Positions 25,611 to 34,724 are shown, counted from the stretch's first letter. The stretch: 56,000 nucleotides of DNA from Massilia sp. BSC265 (GCF_000740675.1 NZ_JPXI01000002.1:1-56000), one strand, 5' to 3'. The notes: generated from the sequence alone by a model not told the origin. Program-made: numbers and translations.

Positions 25611-25878
25611 GTACAGGATGATGCCCAGGCCGGGCGGGCGCCCCAGGGGGGCGCTGCCGGGCTGTCGACCGAAGCGCATCGAGGCCCGCGGGCCAGAAAG
25701 TGTCCTTTGTCCCTTTCTTGAACGAAGCCGGCGGGCGGCGTGGCAGACCGGCATACGCCCTGCACGCCGCGCGGCCGTACAGGTCGATCTCGATGTGGAG
25801 CCCCGTTGCGTCGGTCTCAATCCGCCGGCACCCCATGCGCAAGGCACCTGTTCCGAATTCTTGAACTAAGCTATCGAA

Positions 25879-25901
25879 AAGATGCATGTTGTTTGCATCA
25901 T
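25879..25901 (+). promoter_or_regulatory. NsrR operator upstream of norB
   Basis: The 23-bp element AAGATGCAT-GTTGT-TTGCATCAT keeps the 9-5-9 layout of NsrR sites (AAGATGCAT and ATGCATCTT arms). It lies 73 bp before the norB ATG. nsrR itself is two genes downstream. The remainder of the 25611-25973 gap shows no convincing gene. Confidence 0.8.
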
Positions 25902-25973
25902 TTGATGCCGAGACCTACGATACCGGAGGGAAAAACGCAAAAGCGTTCCATTCACCTTCACAAGGACAATGTC

Positions 25974-28247
25974 ATGCAAGCCACACGCAAACTCTGGACA
26001 TGGCTGGCCATCATCTGTGTGATCTCGTTTTCCGTACTCGGCTGGGTCGGCAGGGAGATCTACCTCGAGGCGCCGCCGATACCGCTCACCGTGACCGATT
26101 CGAAAGGTCAGGTGCTCTACGAAGGGCCGCAGATCCAGCATGGCCAGCAGGCCTGGTTGGCCGCCGGCGGACAACAGCTGGGCAGCGTCTGGGGCCACGG
26201 CAGCTACCTGGCGCCGGACTGGTCGGCCGACTGGCTGCACCGCGAGGCACTGGCGCTGCAGGCAGCGCTGGCCGCACGCGATTTCAGGCGTCCATACGCC
26301 GACCTCGACGCCGCCAGGAAAGGCCATGTCGACGCCGCCGTGCGCGAGGAGTTGCGCAGGAATACCTACGATCCGCAGACCGGCGCCCTGGTGCTGTCCG
26401 ATCTGCGCGCCGAAGCAGTGCGCCAGGTGGCGCGTCATTACGCCGGCCTGTTCGGCAGCGACGGCCGCTTCGACGCGCTGCGCGAGCAATATGCGATGAA
26501 GACCGGCTCGCTTCCGGTCGAGGCTGACCGTACGGCCCTGACCGGTTTTTTCTTCTGGTCGTCCTGGTCGGCAGCGGCCGACCGTCCGGGCCAGCCGGGC
26601 CTGAGCTATACCAGCAACTGGCCGCATGAGCCGCTGGCGGGCAATACGCCGACCGCGGGCGCCGGCATCTGGTCGATCGCCAGCGTCATCCTGATGATCG
26701 GTGCGATTGCGGGCATGGTGTTTGTCCATGGCAAGCACAAGGAAGAGGAAGATCCGCCGGCGCCCAGGAGCGACCCCTTGGCCTCCCTGCGCATCACGCC
26801 ATCGATGCGCGCCACCCGCAAGTACTTCTTCGTCGTGGTCGGGCTGATCCTGGCCCAGGTCGGCATGGGCGTCATTACCGCGCACTACGCGGTCGAGGGC
26901 AGCAGCTTCTTCGGCCTGCCGATCGGCGACATCCTGCCGTTCACGGTCAGCCGCACCATCCATACCCAGTTTGCCGTGCTGTGGATTGCCACCGCCTGGC
27001 TGGCGACCGGGCTGTACATCGCGCCCGCCATCTCGGGATACGAGCCGAAGTACCAGAAACTGGGCGTCAACGTGCTGTTCTATGCGCTGCTGTTCATCGT
27101 GGTCGGCTCGACCGCCACCGGCTGGCTCGGCACGCTGCGCGCCGCCGGCCTTGATTACTCGTTCTGGATCGGCAACCAGGGCCTGGAGTTCACCAGCATG
27201 GGCCGGGTATGGCAGGTGCTGCTGTTCGTCGGCCTCCTGTTCTGGGCCTTCCTGCTCGGCCGCGGCCTGTGGCCGGCGCTGCGCAAGCCGTCCGAAAGTC
27301 GCGGCCTGATCGCCATGGTGTTCCTTGCGGCGGTCTGCATCGGTGGTTTCTACGCCACCTCGCTGACCTGGGACCGCGGCACGCATTACTCGATGGTCGA
27401 ATACTGGCGCTGGTGGCTGGTGCACCTCTGGGTGGAAGGCTTCTTCGAAGTGTTCGCCACCGCCGTGATCGCGCTGCTGTTCACCCGCCTGGGCCTGATC
27501 CGCGCTGCTTCCGCCAATAGCGCAATCGTGCTCGAGACCATCGTGTTCCTGTTCGGCGGCATCCTCGGCACGCTGCACCACCTGTATTTCACCGGCACCC
27601 CGACCTCGGTGATCGCCATCGGCTCGATGTTCTCGGCGCTCGAAGTGGTGCCGCTGTCGCTGATCGGCATCGAAGCGTATCGCAACTACCAGCGCACCAA
27701 GGCAGCGCCCTGGGTGCGCAATTACAAATGGGCGATCCTGTGCTTCATCGCCGTCGGTTTCTGGAATACAGTCGGCGCCGGACTGCTCGGCTTCTCGATC
27801 AACACCCCGATCGCACTGTATTACATGCAGGGCCTGAACATGACCGCAGCGCATGGTCATGCAGCCCTGTTCGGCGTGTACGGGATGCTCGGCATCGGCC
27901 TGATGCTGTTCTGCCTGCGCGGACTGAGCGCCGGCATCGGCTGGGCCGATGCGCTGCTGCGTCCGACTTTCTGGCTGCTCAACATCGGCCTGTCGATGAT
28001 GGTCTTCATGTCCCTGGTCCCGGCCGGCGTCTATCAGGCCCATGCCAGCATCACGAAGGGCATGTGGTACGCCCGCTCGGCCGAAGTGGTCCATTCGAAC
28101 TTCATGGAGACCATGGTGTGGCTGCGGGTGCCGGGCGACATCGTCTTTGCCATCGGCATCCTGTACCTCAGCCTCTTTGCACTGCGCCTGATGCGCGGCA
28201 AGCATGAACCACGGGCCGGCACCGGCACGGTGGTGGCGCGGGCCTGA
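25974..28247 (+). CDS. norB: Quinol-dependent nitric oxide reductase (qNor)
   Basis: A 757-residue single-subunit NO reductase that reduces two NO to N2O with quinol electrons at the cytoplasmic membrane. TM1 (about 8-28) is followed by the long periplasmic domain replacing NorC, then about 12 more TM helices of the heme-copper oxidase fold. Conserved pieces include SRTIHTQFAVLWIATAW, LHHLYFTGTP and AAHGHAALFGVYG, with the His ligands of hemes b, b3 and the non-heme iron. I start at ATG 25974 (AAGGA upstream); the extension to 25740 crosses the NsrR operator and is rejected. Confidence 0.95.
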   Translation: MQATRKLWTWLAIICVISFSVLGWVGREIYLEAPPIPLTVTDSKGQVLYEGPQIQHGQQAWLAAGGQQLGSVWGHGSYLAPDWSADWLHREALALQAALAARDFRRPYADLDAARKGHVDAAVREELRRNTYDPQTGALVLSDLRAEAVRQVARHYAGLFGSDGRFDALREQYAMKTGSLPVEADRTALTGFFFWSSWSAAADRPGQPGLSYTSNWPHEPLAGNTPTAGAGIWSIASVILMIGAIAGMVFVHGKHKEEEDPPAPRSDPLASLRITPSMRATRKYFFVVVGLILAQVGMGVITAHYAVEGSSFFGLPIGDILPFTVSRTIHTQFAVLWIATAWLATGLYIAPAISGYEPKYQKLGVNVLFYALLFIVVGSTATGWLGTLRAAGLDYSFWIGNQGLEFTSMGRVWQVLLFVGLLFWAFLLGRGLWPALRKPSESRGLIAMVFLAAVCIGGFYATSLTWDRGTHYSMVEYWRWWLVHLWVEGFFEVFATAVIALLFTRLGLIRAASANSAIVLETIVFLFGGILGTLHHLYFTGTPTSVIAIGSMFSALEVVPLSLIGIEAYRNYQRTKAAPWVRNYKWAILCFIAVGFWNTVGAGLLGFSINTPIALYYMQGLNMTAAHGHAALFGVYGMLGIGLMLFCLRGLSAGIGWADALLRPTFWLLNIGLSMMVFMSLVPAGVYQAHASITKGMWYARSAEVVHSNFMETMVWLRVPGDIVFAIGILYLSLFALRLMRGKHEPRAGTGTVVARA

Positions 28248-28257
28248 AGCACGCAAC

Positions 28258-28277
28258 CCGGCCGCCGCCGCGGCCGG
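28258..28277 (+). terminator. Hairpin after norB
   Basis: CCGGCCGC-CGCC-GCGGCCGG forms an 8-bp stem 11 bases after the norB stop. No T run follows, so it may attenuate rather than end transcription into the next genes. Confidence 0.4.
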
Positions 28278-28301
28278 TCACATCCACGAAAGGAGTACGA
28301 C

Positions 28302-28565
28302 ATGTCACACGATCGTTCCACCCCGGCTGTTCCGGGCCGAACCTATCTGTTCGACGCCCGGGGCGTTGACCGCCGCTTCCGCCATGCGGCCATCTTTGGG
28401 GCGCTGCATACCCTGTTGCCCGGCGAATCGATGAGGTTCTGCAACGACCACGACCCGGTCCCGCTGCTCAACGAAATCGAAGACATCTTTGGCGAGCGCG
28501 TCAATGTCGTCTACCATCGCCGCGCCGTCGGCGATGTCGTCATCGACTTCAAACTGCGATCCTGA
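28302..28565 (+). CDS. DUF2249 domain protein
   Basis: An 87-residue soluble protein. The core LDARGVDRR...TLLPGESMRFCNDHDPVPLL is the DUF2249 pattern, with the NDHDP motif. Such small proteins often accompany NO reductase and nitrite metabolism genes; their function is not established. It has an AGGAG site just upstream and lies between norB and nsrR, 54 bp after norB. Confidence 0.8.
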   Translation: MSHDRSTPAVPGRTYLFDARGVDRRFRHAAIFGALHTLLPGESMRFCNDHDPVPLLNEIEDIFGERVNVVYHRRAVGDVVIDFKLRS

Positions 28566-28574
28566 GGTGACGCC

Positions 28575-29045
28575 ATGCGGCTGACCGAATTCACCGACCA
28601 TGCCTTGCGCCTCCTGATGTATCTGGGCGCCCGCTACGGACGGATGGCGACGATCGACGAGGTGGCCAGGCAGTACGGCATGTCGCGCAATCACCTGGCC
28701 AAGGTCGTCAACGAACTGGCGGAGGTCGGCGTGATCATGACCGTCCGTGGCCGCAGCGGGGGCATCTGGCTGGCCCAGGATCCGCGCGACATTCGCCTGG
28801 GCGAGGTCGTCCGCCGCACCGAACCCAATTTTCACATGGCGCAGTGCTTCGGAGGCGGCGACGCTGCCGGCTGCCCCTTCGGCACCGCCTGTCTCCTGCG
28901 TTGGTCTCTCGCCCAGGCAACCGAGGCTTACCTTGCCGAGCTGAATCGGCTGAGTCTGGCCGAGCTGCTGGCCACGGCCAGGACACCGGCGCCGGACCGG
29001 CACCAAGCCACTCTTGCCCCTTGTATCAAGGAATCCACCTCATGA
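28575..29045 (+). CDS. nsrR: NO-sensing Rrf2-family repressor NsrR
   Basis: A 156-residue Rrf2 regulator. The N-terminal winged HTH is MRLTEFTDHALRLLMYLG with helix MSRNHLAKVVNELA. Three Fe-S ligands are visible as Cys91, Cys100 and Cys106; spacing between the first two is slightly longer than in Escherichia coli NsrR (91, 96, 102). Reaction of the cluster with NO releases DNA. An NsrR-like operator precedes norB, so it probably represses its own operon. Its stop overlaps the next start as ATGA. Confidence 0.9.
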   Translation: MRLTEFTDHALRLLMYLGARYGRMATIDEVARQYGMSRNHLAKVVNELAEVGVIMTVRGRSGGIWLAQDPRDIRLGEVVRRTEPNFHMAQCFGGGDAAGCPFGTACLLRWSLAQATEAYLAELNRLSLAELLATARTPAPDRHQATLAPCIKESTS

Positions 29046-29290
29046 GCGCATCCACTTCCGCTGCAGCATTTCTCGATGTTTCCGGGTTGCTTCCACCCGA
29101 ACCGATGGAGCAGATCCTCGATGCCCTGTCGGCACTCGGGCCGGGCACAGGCTTGCAGGTCCTGATCGACCGCGAACCCTTCCCCTTGTACCGAGTGCTC
29201 GAGCGCCACGGTTATTGCCACCGGCTGACTGCCCGCGACGACGGCAGGTTCGACTTGTCCATCCAAAAAAGACCATGCAGCGAACACTGA
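29042..29290 (+). CDS. Second DUF2249 domain protein
   Basis: An 82-residue protein starting MSASTSAAAFLDVSGLLPPEPM. The body follows the DUF2249 pattern (LDVSGL..PEPMEQIL..L..L.PG..LQVLIDREPFPLY) and is divergent from the 28302 protein. It overlaps nsrR by four bases and the next gene by 16. The two DUF2249 genes bracket nsrR, which suggests that they belong to the NO-response unit. Confidence 0.7.
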   Translation: MSASTSAAAFLDVSGLLPPEPMEQILDALSALGPGTGLQVLIDREPFPLYRVLERHGYCHRLTARDDGRFDLSIQKRPCSEH

Positions 29291-30540
29291 ACTATGGCGC
29301 AATGCCTTCGATCTGGGTGCCCTTGCCGTTTCTGCTCACTGCTCCCTGTTTTGTCTTTGCCGCGGCGTTCTTGCTGATGTGGCAGGGCGAAGCAGCGCTG
29401 GCCTCGCGCTGGACGCCGGTCACACTTGCCATGACCCACCTGTTGACCCTCGGTTTCCTGACGATGACGATCGTCGGGGCGCTGTTTCAGATCCTTCCGG
29501 TCGTCGCCGGAACGGCGATTGCGCTGGCCCGCCCCGTGGCCGCGTTGTCCTGGACCGGTCTGGCAGGAGGCACCGTCGTGCTGGCCTGCGCCCTCGGTTT
29601 CGGGTTGAGCCCCGGATTCTATGTGGCGGCCGCCAGCATGCTCGGGCTGTCCGGATTGGTCGTGCTGGTTGCGGTGGGAGCGGCGATCTCGCACCGGATC
29701 GTGCCGGCCGCAGAGCCGCTCGTTGCGGGCGTGCGCCTGGCAATCTCCGGGCTGGCCGTGACGATGGGCCTGGGCGGTGCGCTGGCCATGGTCCTGGCCG
29801 GTCTCGGTACGCTGGACGTGGTGCTGTTTACCGACGTTCACGCATCCTGGGGTCTGGTTGGATGGATCGTGGCCTTGACCGCCGCGGTGTCTTTCCAGGT
29901 GATTCCCATGTTCCAGGGCACGCCAGCCTACCCGCGTTCGCTGGAACAAGGCATGCCGGCAGTGTTGTTCGCGCTGCTGCTCGCCTGGAGCGCCGCAGCG
30001 CTGCTGGACGTGCCCAGCTTGCAACTGGCGGCCGAGATTGGCGTGGGCGCGCTGCTGGCGAAGTACGTCGCAACCACGCTCCTGTTCTTCTACAGGCGCA
30101 AGCGGAAGGCCGACATCGGCACCTGTTACTGGAGCCTGGCCATGGGTTGTCTGGCGCTGGCGATTCTCGTGCATTTCCTCCCGTTCGAGCGCGACCAGCG
30201 CGCGCTGCTGACCGGAGTGCTGGTCATTGCCGGCTTCGGCATGTCGGCCGTTAACGGAATGCTCTACAAGATCGTACCGTTCCTTGTCTGGTATCACTTG
30301 CAGTGCGATGCCCGCCTCGGGCGCGAGCGGGTGCCGGGTGTGAAGTCGATCGTGGAAGAGGCGCGGGCGCTGCGTCAGTTGCGCTGGCACGTGGTTGCGC
30401 TTGGCCTGCTGCTGGCGTCCCCATTGGCACCCGCCATTCTCGCCAGGCCGGCTGGGCTCTTCATGATGCTGGCCATGTTCCTGCTGATCCGCGACCTTGG
30501 CGGGGCATTACGGCTCTTCCTGCGCTTGCGCCAACCCTGA
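29275..30540 (+). CDS. Polytopic membrane protein, NnrS / heme-copper oxidase-like
   Basis: A 421-residue protein with about 11-12 TM segments. HLLTLGFLTMTIVGALFQILPVVAG resembles a motif shared by NnrS-like proteins and oxidase subunit I relatives, and several His residues sit inside helices. It is not NorB. It starts at 29275 within the end of the preceding gene, implying coupling. In the NO-response operon its job is probably NO or metal related, but I cannot name a reaction. The longer reading frame from 29014 is rejected because it overlaps two genes. Confidence 0.75.
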   Translation: MQRTLNYGAMPSIWVPLPFLLTAPCFVFAAAFLLMWQGEAALASRWTPVTLAMTHLLTLGFLTMTIVGALFQILPVVAGTAIALARPVAALSWTGLAGGTVVLACALGFGLSPGFYVAAASMLGLSGLVVLVAVGAAISHRIVPAAEPLVAGVRLAISGLAVTMGLGGALAMVLAGLGTLDVVLFTDVHASWGLVGWIVALTAAVSFQVIPMFQGTPAYPRSLEQGMPAVLFALLLAWSAAALLDVPSLQLAAEIGVGALLAKYVATTLLFFYRRKRKADIGTCYWSLAMGCLALAILVHFLPFERDQRALLTGVLVIAGFGMSAVNGMLYKIVPFLVWYHLQCDARLGRERVPGVKSIVEEARALRQLRWHVVALGLLLASPLAPAILARPAGLFMMLAMFLLIRDLGGALRLFLRLRQP

Positions 30541-30582
30541 ACCCGCGAACCGGTCTTGTTTCGCTATCTTTCCCCTTCATTC

Positions 30583-31071
30583 ATGCGCTCATTCGACAAC
30601 GCCGACCCGAACCTGACGTATTCCGCGATGTTTGCGCCGATGCGGTTTCTACGGGTCCAGGCGCTGGGTGCAGAACTGGCGTTTGATGCGGCCAGTCTCT
30701 GTGACCTGCTGGATCTGGCAGACACGCATGCTCCCGTGCGCTTTGGCAGGGGTCTTGTGATGTTCTACGAAAGCCGCATCATTCCCCTTGTCGACTACCG
30801 TTCTCCCCCGAGCAGGGGGACAGCGCTGACGGGAGCCCAGCTGGTGATCGCGCAGGTCCAGCGTCGCCGGTTTGCCCTGGTAGTCGACTGCATCAAGGAA
30901 CAGGTCAGCGTCGACTATGCCGAGATTTGCGTACCGGAGCGGGCGCTGGCCGACTGGTGCCCTGCATATCTCGTGGGATGCATATGGCGCGAAGGGAGCG
31001 AGGTTTACCTGATCGATCTGGAACGTCTTTTGGGGCCGGCGATCAGGACATACCTGAACCCAAGCAAATGA
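30583..31071 (+). CDS. cheW: CheW-like chemotaxis coupling protein
   Basis: A 162-residue protein consisting of one CheW-like fold: FLRVQALGAELAFDAASL, GLVMFYESRIIPLVDYR, FALVVDCIKEQVSVD and the end VYLIDLERLL. CheW links chemoreceptors to CheA. It follows the NO-response genes by 42 bp and no CheA is nearby, so it may be specific to a receptor such as the one at 17063. Start is ATG 30583; TTG at 30556 is possible. Confidence 0.75.
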   Translation: MRSFDNADPNLTYSAMFAPMRFLRVQALGAELAFDAASLCDLLDLADTHAPVRFGRGLVMFYESRIIPLVDYRSPPSRGTALTGAQLVIAQVQRRRFALVVDCIKEQVSVDYAEICVPERALADWCPAYLVGCIWREGSEVYLIDLERLLGPAIRTYLNPSK

Positions 31072-31081
31072 TGCGTTCCGC

Positions 31082-31104
31082 GCCGGACGGTACTACCGTC
31101 CGGC
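31082..31104. terminator. Bidirectional hairpin between cheW and the TonB receptor
   Basis: GCCGGACGG-TACTA-CCGTCCGGC is a perfect 9-bp inverted repeat (11 bp if the loop pairs further) between two convergent genes. Without a strong T run it is only a probable terminator. Confidence 0.6.
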
Positions 31105-31110
31105 CTGGCA

Positions 31111-33252
31111 TCATCGGAAGTCCGCGTTCATGGCGAGCCAGAGGCGCCGGCCCTCCTGGCTGTTGACGAAACGGTTGCCGTAGGTGGGCGCAGCGCTGGC
31201 CGAGCTGCGGTAGGGCTGGTAGTCGACGAAATCACGACCGAGAAGATTGTAGATGGCGGCATTGAGCGAAATCTTCCTGCTGATCTGGTAGCTCCCGCCC
31301 AGGTGCAGGAGTGCATAGCCGCGATAGTCGCCGAGCGCGGCCTTCGCGGCGCGGGTGTCGGCCGAGGTGCCCGGATCGCGGAAGCGGTCGCTGCGCAGCT
31401 CGGCGCGTACCCAAGCCTTCCCCGCGGCCGAGACGTTCCAGCCCAGGCGCGCATTGGCCGCATGGCGTGGCGTGTCGGTCAGGGGCATGCCCGCGTTACG
31501 GCCATTTTTCTGCTCGCTGTGGGTATAGGTGTAGTTCAGGTTCGCGGACACCGACCTGCTCAAGGGGAAACCCGCAGCCAGCTCCAGGCCGCGCGTATCC
31601 GCCTTTTCCACATTCACAGATTGGCCAAAAGCGTCCGCAGACGGCCAGTGGCCGATGTCGAGACAGCCCGGGCGGTTCGGCGCCTGGGCGTAACTGCAGT
31701 TGGGCAGGCCGGTGCCGCTGGTGATCTTGTCCTCGAAGCGGTTATGAAACACCGTCGCGTTCGCCACCAGACCGGCCTGGTTGTCGAAATATACGCCCAG
31801 CTCGGTGGCAATACTGGTTTCCGGGCGCAGGCCTGGACTGCCGACCAGTGGAATCGTGCCCTGGCCGCCGAAACCGACGATGCCCGGGGCGAGCTGCTCG
31901 ACGCGCGGTGTCTTGTACCCTTTGCTGACCCCTCCCTTGACGGTCCAGTGCGGCGTCGCCAGCCACACTGCGTAGATCCGCGGACTGAATTCCCCGCCGA
32001 AGACGCTGTGCCGATCGTAGCGGGTACCAAGCGTCAGGGTCACATCGTCGAGCAAGCGCCACTCGTCTTCCACGAACAGCGCTTTCTGGTCGAAGGCGAA
32101 ACCTCGTGGAGCCACGCCGTCACGCATGGCCGCGTCCCACCACTGTGCGCCGATCGTGGACCGGTGGCTTGCCCACGGAAGCACGAACTTCGTATCGAGC
32201 ACCTTGCTTTCCGCCCGTAGCTGGCGCGCGCTGCCTGCCGCAGCCCCAGGCGTGCCCGGGGGGATGGTGCGTCCGAGCGTCTCCGTCCGGTTGACCATGT
32301 AGCTGCTGTCCCAGGTGCCATACGCCGTCCGCGCCCGATAGGAGAGGGCAAGCTGGTCGCGCGTGTATTCCTGTTCCGGGCCGTAGCCGCCGCGCATGCC
32401 GAGCGTTCCCAGTTGGCCACGCGAGTTGTCATAACGCTGGCGGGCACTGTCGGCATCGAGCATTACCGTATGCTGGCTGTTTGGCGTGAATGCCAGCCGC
32501 AGGCCCAGGTTGTCTACTTCGGACCTTACCGGATTGGCGCCCATCGCGGGACTGGCCTGGGTGCCATCCTGTTTCAGGTAATGGATGTCTGCCGCGGCCC
32601 GGCGCAGCGTGCTGCCGCGCACGGAAAGTCCGAGCAGGTCCTCGCGCAGCGGACCGCTCAGGTAGAACCTGGCCGAATGCTGGTCGCCGAAACGTTCGTC
32701 TTCCTGGACCGTGTAATCGCCCGATAGCGAGGCCATCCAGCGTTTGCCGGCCTTGCGCGTGATGATGTTCACCACCCCGCCCATTGCGTCCGACCCATGC
32801 AGCGTGGACATGGGACCGCGGATGACCTCGATGCGTTCGATCGCGCCCAGTGGGGGCATGAAGCTGGTCTGGGTGCCGGTGAAACCGTTGGGAGTGACGT
32901 TTCCCGCAGCGTTCTGGCGGCGACCGTCGATCATGATCAGTGTGTAGTCGCTCGGCATGCCGCGGATAGCGACCTGCATGCCGCCCGTCTTGTCCGCAGC
33001 GGCACCGACATCGACCCCTTCAAGGCTTTCCAGCGCCTGCGTCAGGTTGGCGAAGCGTTCCTGGATCAGCTTCTCGCGCGTCAGGATCGACACCGATGCG
33101 GGCGCTTCACGGGACGCTTGTTCGAAACCTGCGGCCGTGACGACAACGGTTGCGATCGAAGGGGGCGCTGCGGCAGTGGCGACGGAGCTAAGGCTGAACA
33201 GTGTACTGAGCGCGACGGCGATGCCAGTGTAGGGGAGGGGAACAGGGGACAT
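31111..33252 (-). CDS. TonB-dependent outer-membrane receptor, catecholate siderophore type
   Basis: A 713-residue receptor. A signal peptide (about 1-28) precedes the TonB-box-like ATVVVTA, the plug domain with IRGMPSDYTLIMIDGRR and IERIEVIRGPMSTLHGSDAMGGVVNIIT, and a 22-strand barrel ending in aromatic-rich strands (last residues NADFR). It resembles the FepA/CirA/ColI group, so ferric catecholates are the likely cargo; the exact ligand is not visible. Upstream lie a Fur box and a perfect FNR/DNR box, suggesting expression under iron limitation and low oxygen or NO. Confidence 0.9.
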   Translation of the reverse strand: MSPVPLPYTGIAVALSTLFSLSSVATAAAPPSIATVVVTAAGFEQASREAPASVSILTREKLIQERFANLTQALESLEGVDVGAAADKTGGMQVAIRGMPSDYTLIMIDGRRQNAAGNVTPNGFTGTQTSFMPPLGAIERIEVIRGPMSTLHGSDAMGGVVNIITRKAGKRWMASLSGDYTVQEDERFGDQHSARFYLSGPLREDLLGLSVRGSTLRRAAADIHYLKQDGTQASPAMGANPVRSEVDNLGLRLAFTPNSQHTVMLDADSARQRYDNSRGQLGTLGMRGGYGPEQEYTRDQLALSYRARTAYGTWDSSYMVNRTETLGRTIPPGTPGAAAGSARQLRAESKVLDTKFVLPWASHRSTIGAQWWDAAMRDGVAPRGFAFDQKALFVEDEWRLLDDVTLTLGTRYDRHSVFGGEFSPRIYAVWLATPHWTVKGGVSKGYKTPRVEQLAPGIVGFGGQGTIPLVGSPGLRPETSIATELGVYFDNQAGLVANATVFHNRFEDKITSGTGLPNCSYAQAPNRPGCLDIGHWPSADAFGQSVNVEKADTRGLELAAGFPLSRSVSANLNYTYTHSEQKNGRNAGMPLTDTPRHAANARLGWNVSAAGKAWVRAELRSDRFRDPGTSADTRAAKAALGDYRGYALLHLGGSYQISRKISLNAAIYNLLGRDFVDYQPYRSSASAAPTYGNRFVNSQEGRRLWLAMNADFR

Positions 33253-33295
33253 GAATGCTCCATCAAATGAGTATCGATAGAAACATTCTAAGTCA

Positions 33296-33314
33296 AATGA
33301 GAATGATTCTTATT
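33296..33314 (-). promoter_or_regulatory. Fur box upstream of the TonB receptor
   Basis: AATGAGAATGATTCTTATT matches the 19-bp Fur consensus at most positions. It is 44 bp from the start codon. Confidence 0.8.
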
Positions 33315-33321
33315 CTAAAAA

Positions 33322-33335
33322 TTGATGTAGATCAA
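33322..33335 (-). promoter_or_regulatory. FNR/DNR box upstream of the TonB receptor
   Basis: TTGAT-GTAG-ATCAA is a perfect TTGATNNNNATCAA palindrome, seven bases beyond the Fur box. It is the only perfect one I noticed in the intergenic regions of the window. Its target could be an Fnr or the DNR-like regulator at 23700. Confidence 0.8.
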
Positions 33336-33468
33336 TTGTCCGCAAAATAAGACGGCTAAACGGCGTAGCTAAAACCGCTGCCAAGGGCGGTAACGCTTCA
33401 GTTCTTAATACAAGACAGCTTTTTTAAATATATTTACAGAAAGGTAATGTTCTGTCTGGTAACTTGTT

Positions 33469-34566
33469 ATGCTTGTGAGGTTTCTTATCCGCGTACCCGG
33501 TATGGACCTTCTTCTCGAGCGTGAGCAGCCTTCGACGCTGCCGTTGCAGCAACGTGCCGAAGCCGACTTGACGCATTTCCTCCCCCGGCTCGGTCCCGTG
33601 CTCGCGATTCTCCTTGTTGTGTACTCTGTTTGGGATCTGTCCTTGGATCCGGCGCATGCGCTGCAGTCAGGAACGACCCGCGTGGTTTTTGCGGGGCTGG
33701 CCGCCTTTGCGTTCTGGCCAATCATTCCCAATTGGTCGGCACACCACCGCGCAGCATGGGCACACTGGATGCTTTCCGGTGGAGTGATCCTGGCGAGCGC
33801 ACAGCTCGACGGGGGATTGGTCCACGGGATAGGCGGCATCATCATTGGCTTGTTCCTGGTTCCGTTTATTGCGAATGGAACAGCTAATTTCGTGTTGGTA
33901 ATCACGCCTCCGGCTCTGCTTTTCCTTCTATGCATGGCGATGCGGTGCACATTGCCTGAGTTCGTTCGGGGTGCGCTGCTGTATGGCTCGGCAGCTGCGG
34001 TGGCATTCGTTCAGATGCGGATCGCACTGCTGCTTCGCCATCAGGCTATGTCAGTCGAAGCAAAGCTGATATGGGATGCCACGCATGATCCGCTCACCAA
34101 TCTTCATAATCGCGCGTGGTTGATGCAGGAAGCTGCGCGGGCCTTTTCCACTGCCCGGCGCTACCGCACGAATCTCGCGTTCGCCATGTTGGACATCGAT
34201 CATTTCAAACGGGTCAACGACACATACGGGCATCAGACCGGCGACCAGGTACTGAAAGCAGTAGCGCAGGCTGTCCAGGACTCACTCCGCGAGACCGATC
34301 GTTGTGGCCGACTGGGAGGGGAGGAGTTCTTCTGCATCTTTCCTCATGCTTCGCAAGAGGCGGCTTGGCAATGCGCCGAACGCATAAGACAAGCTGTAGC
34401 AGCGGCCGAGGTCGCTGAAGGTGATGCTACCGTGCAGGTAACGATCAGTATCGGTCTTGCCCATATGTCGGATGTACACCTCGGCTGGGAAGATCTGCTT
34501 AAACGTGCGGATGAAGCTCTCTACAAGGCCAAAGCGGCAGGGCGGAATTGCATCATGGCATTGTGA
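33469..34566 (+). CDS. Membrane-bound GGDEF diguanylate cyclase
   Basis: A 365-residue protein making c-di-GMP from GTP. The N-terminal part has five or six hydrophobic segments (about 40-195), followed by a GGDEF domain with DPLTNLHNRAWL, ALLDIDHFK-type FAMLDIDHFKRVND and the active loop GGEEF. RETD five residues before GGEEF is the inhibitory I-site, so product inhibition is expected. It stands alone between the TonB receptor and a terminator. Neither possible start (33469, 33502) has a clear ribosome site. Confidence 0.88.
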   Translation: MLVRFLIRVPGMDLLLEREQPSTLPLQQRAEADLTHFLPRLGPVLAILLVVYSVWDLSLDPAHALQSGTTRVVFAGLAAFAFWPIIPNWSAHHRAAWAHWMLSGGVILASAQLDGGLVHGIGGIIIGLFLVPFIANGTANFVLVITPPALLFLLCMAMRCTLPEFVRGALLYGSAAAVAFVQMRIALLLRHQAMSVEAKLIWDATHDPLTNLHNRAWLMQEAARAFSTARRYRTNLAFAMLDIDHFKRVNDTYGHQTGDQVLKAVAQAVQDSLRETDRCGRLGGEEFFCIFPHASQEAAWQCAERIRQAVAAAEVAEGDATVQVTISIGLAHMSDVHLGWEDLLKRADEALYKAKAAGRNCIMAL

Positions 34567-34724
34567 CCGTTTTCGCCGGGTGGTACGAGACTAAAGTCGA
34601 GCCGGTTCGCTTGAATGGTATCGACTATGGTAGTGATCCGGTTGGAGGTGATGAAACTCTCATCTCTTCAATGGGTCGGCTCATCGATCGATCATCGAGT
34701 GTGGAATTCACAGCTCAGCGATAA
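34563..34724 (+). CDS. Possible 53-residue small protein
   Basis: A GTG overlapping the stop of the diguanylate cyclase gene (GTGA) opens a 53-codon frame ending just before a strong terminator. It has no recognisable domain, and its codon use is less GC-biased than most genes here. It may be real through coupling, or a decayed tail. I give it low weight. Confidence 0.25.
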   Translation: MTVFAGWYETKVEPVRLNGIDYGSDPVGGDETLISSMGRLIDRSSSVEFTAQR

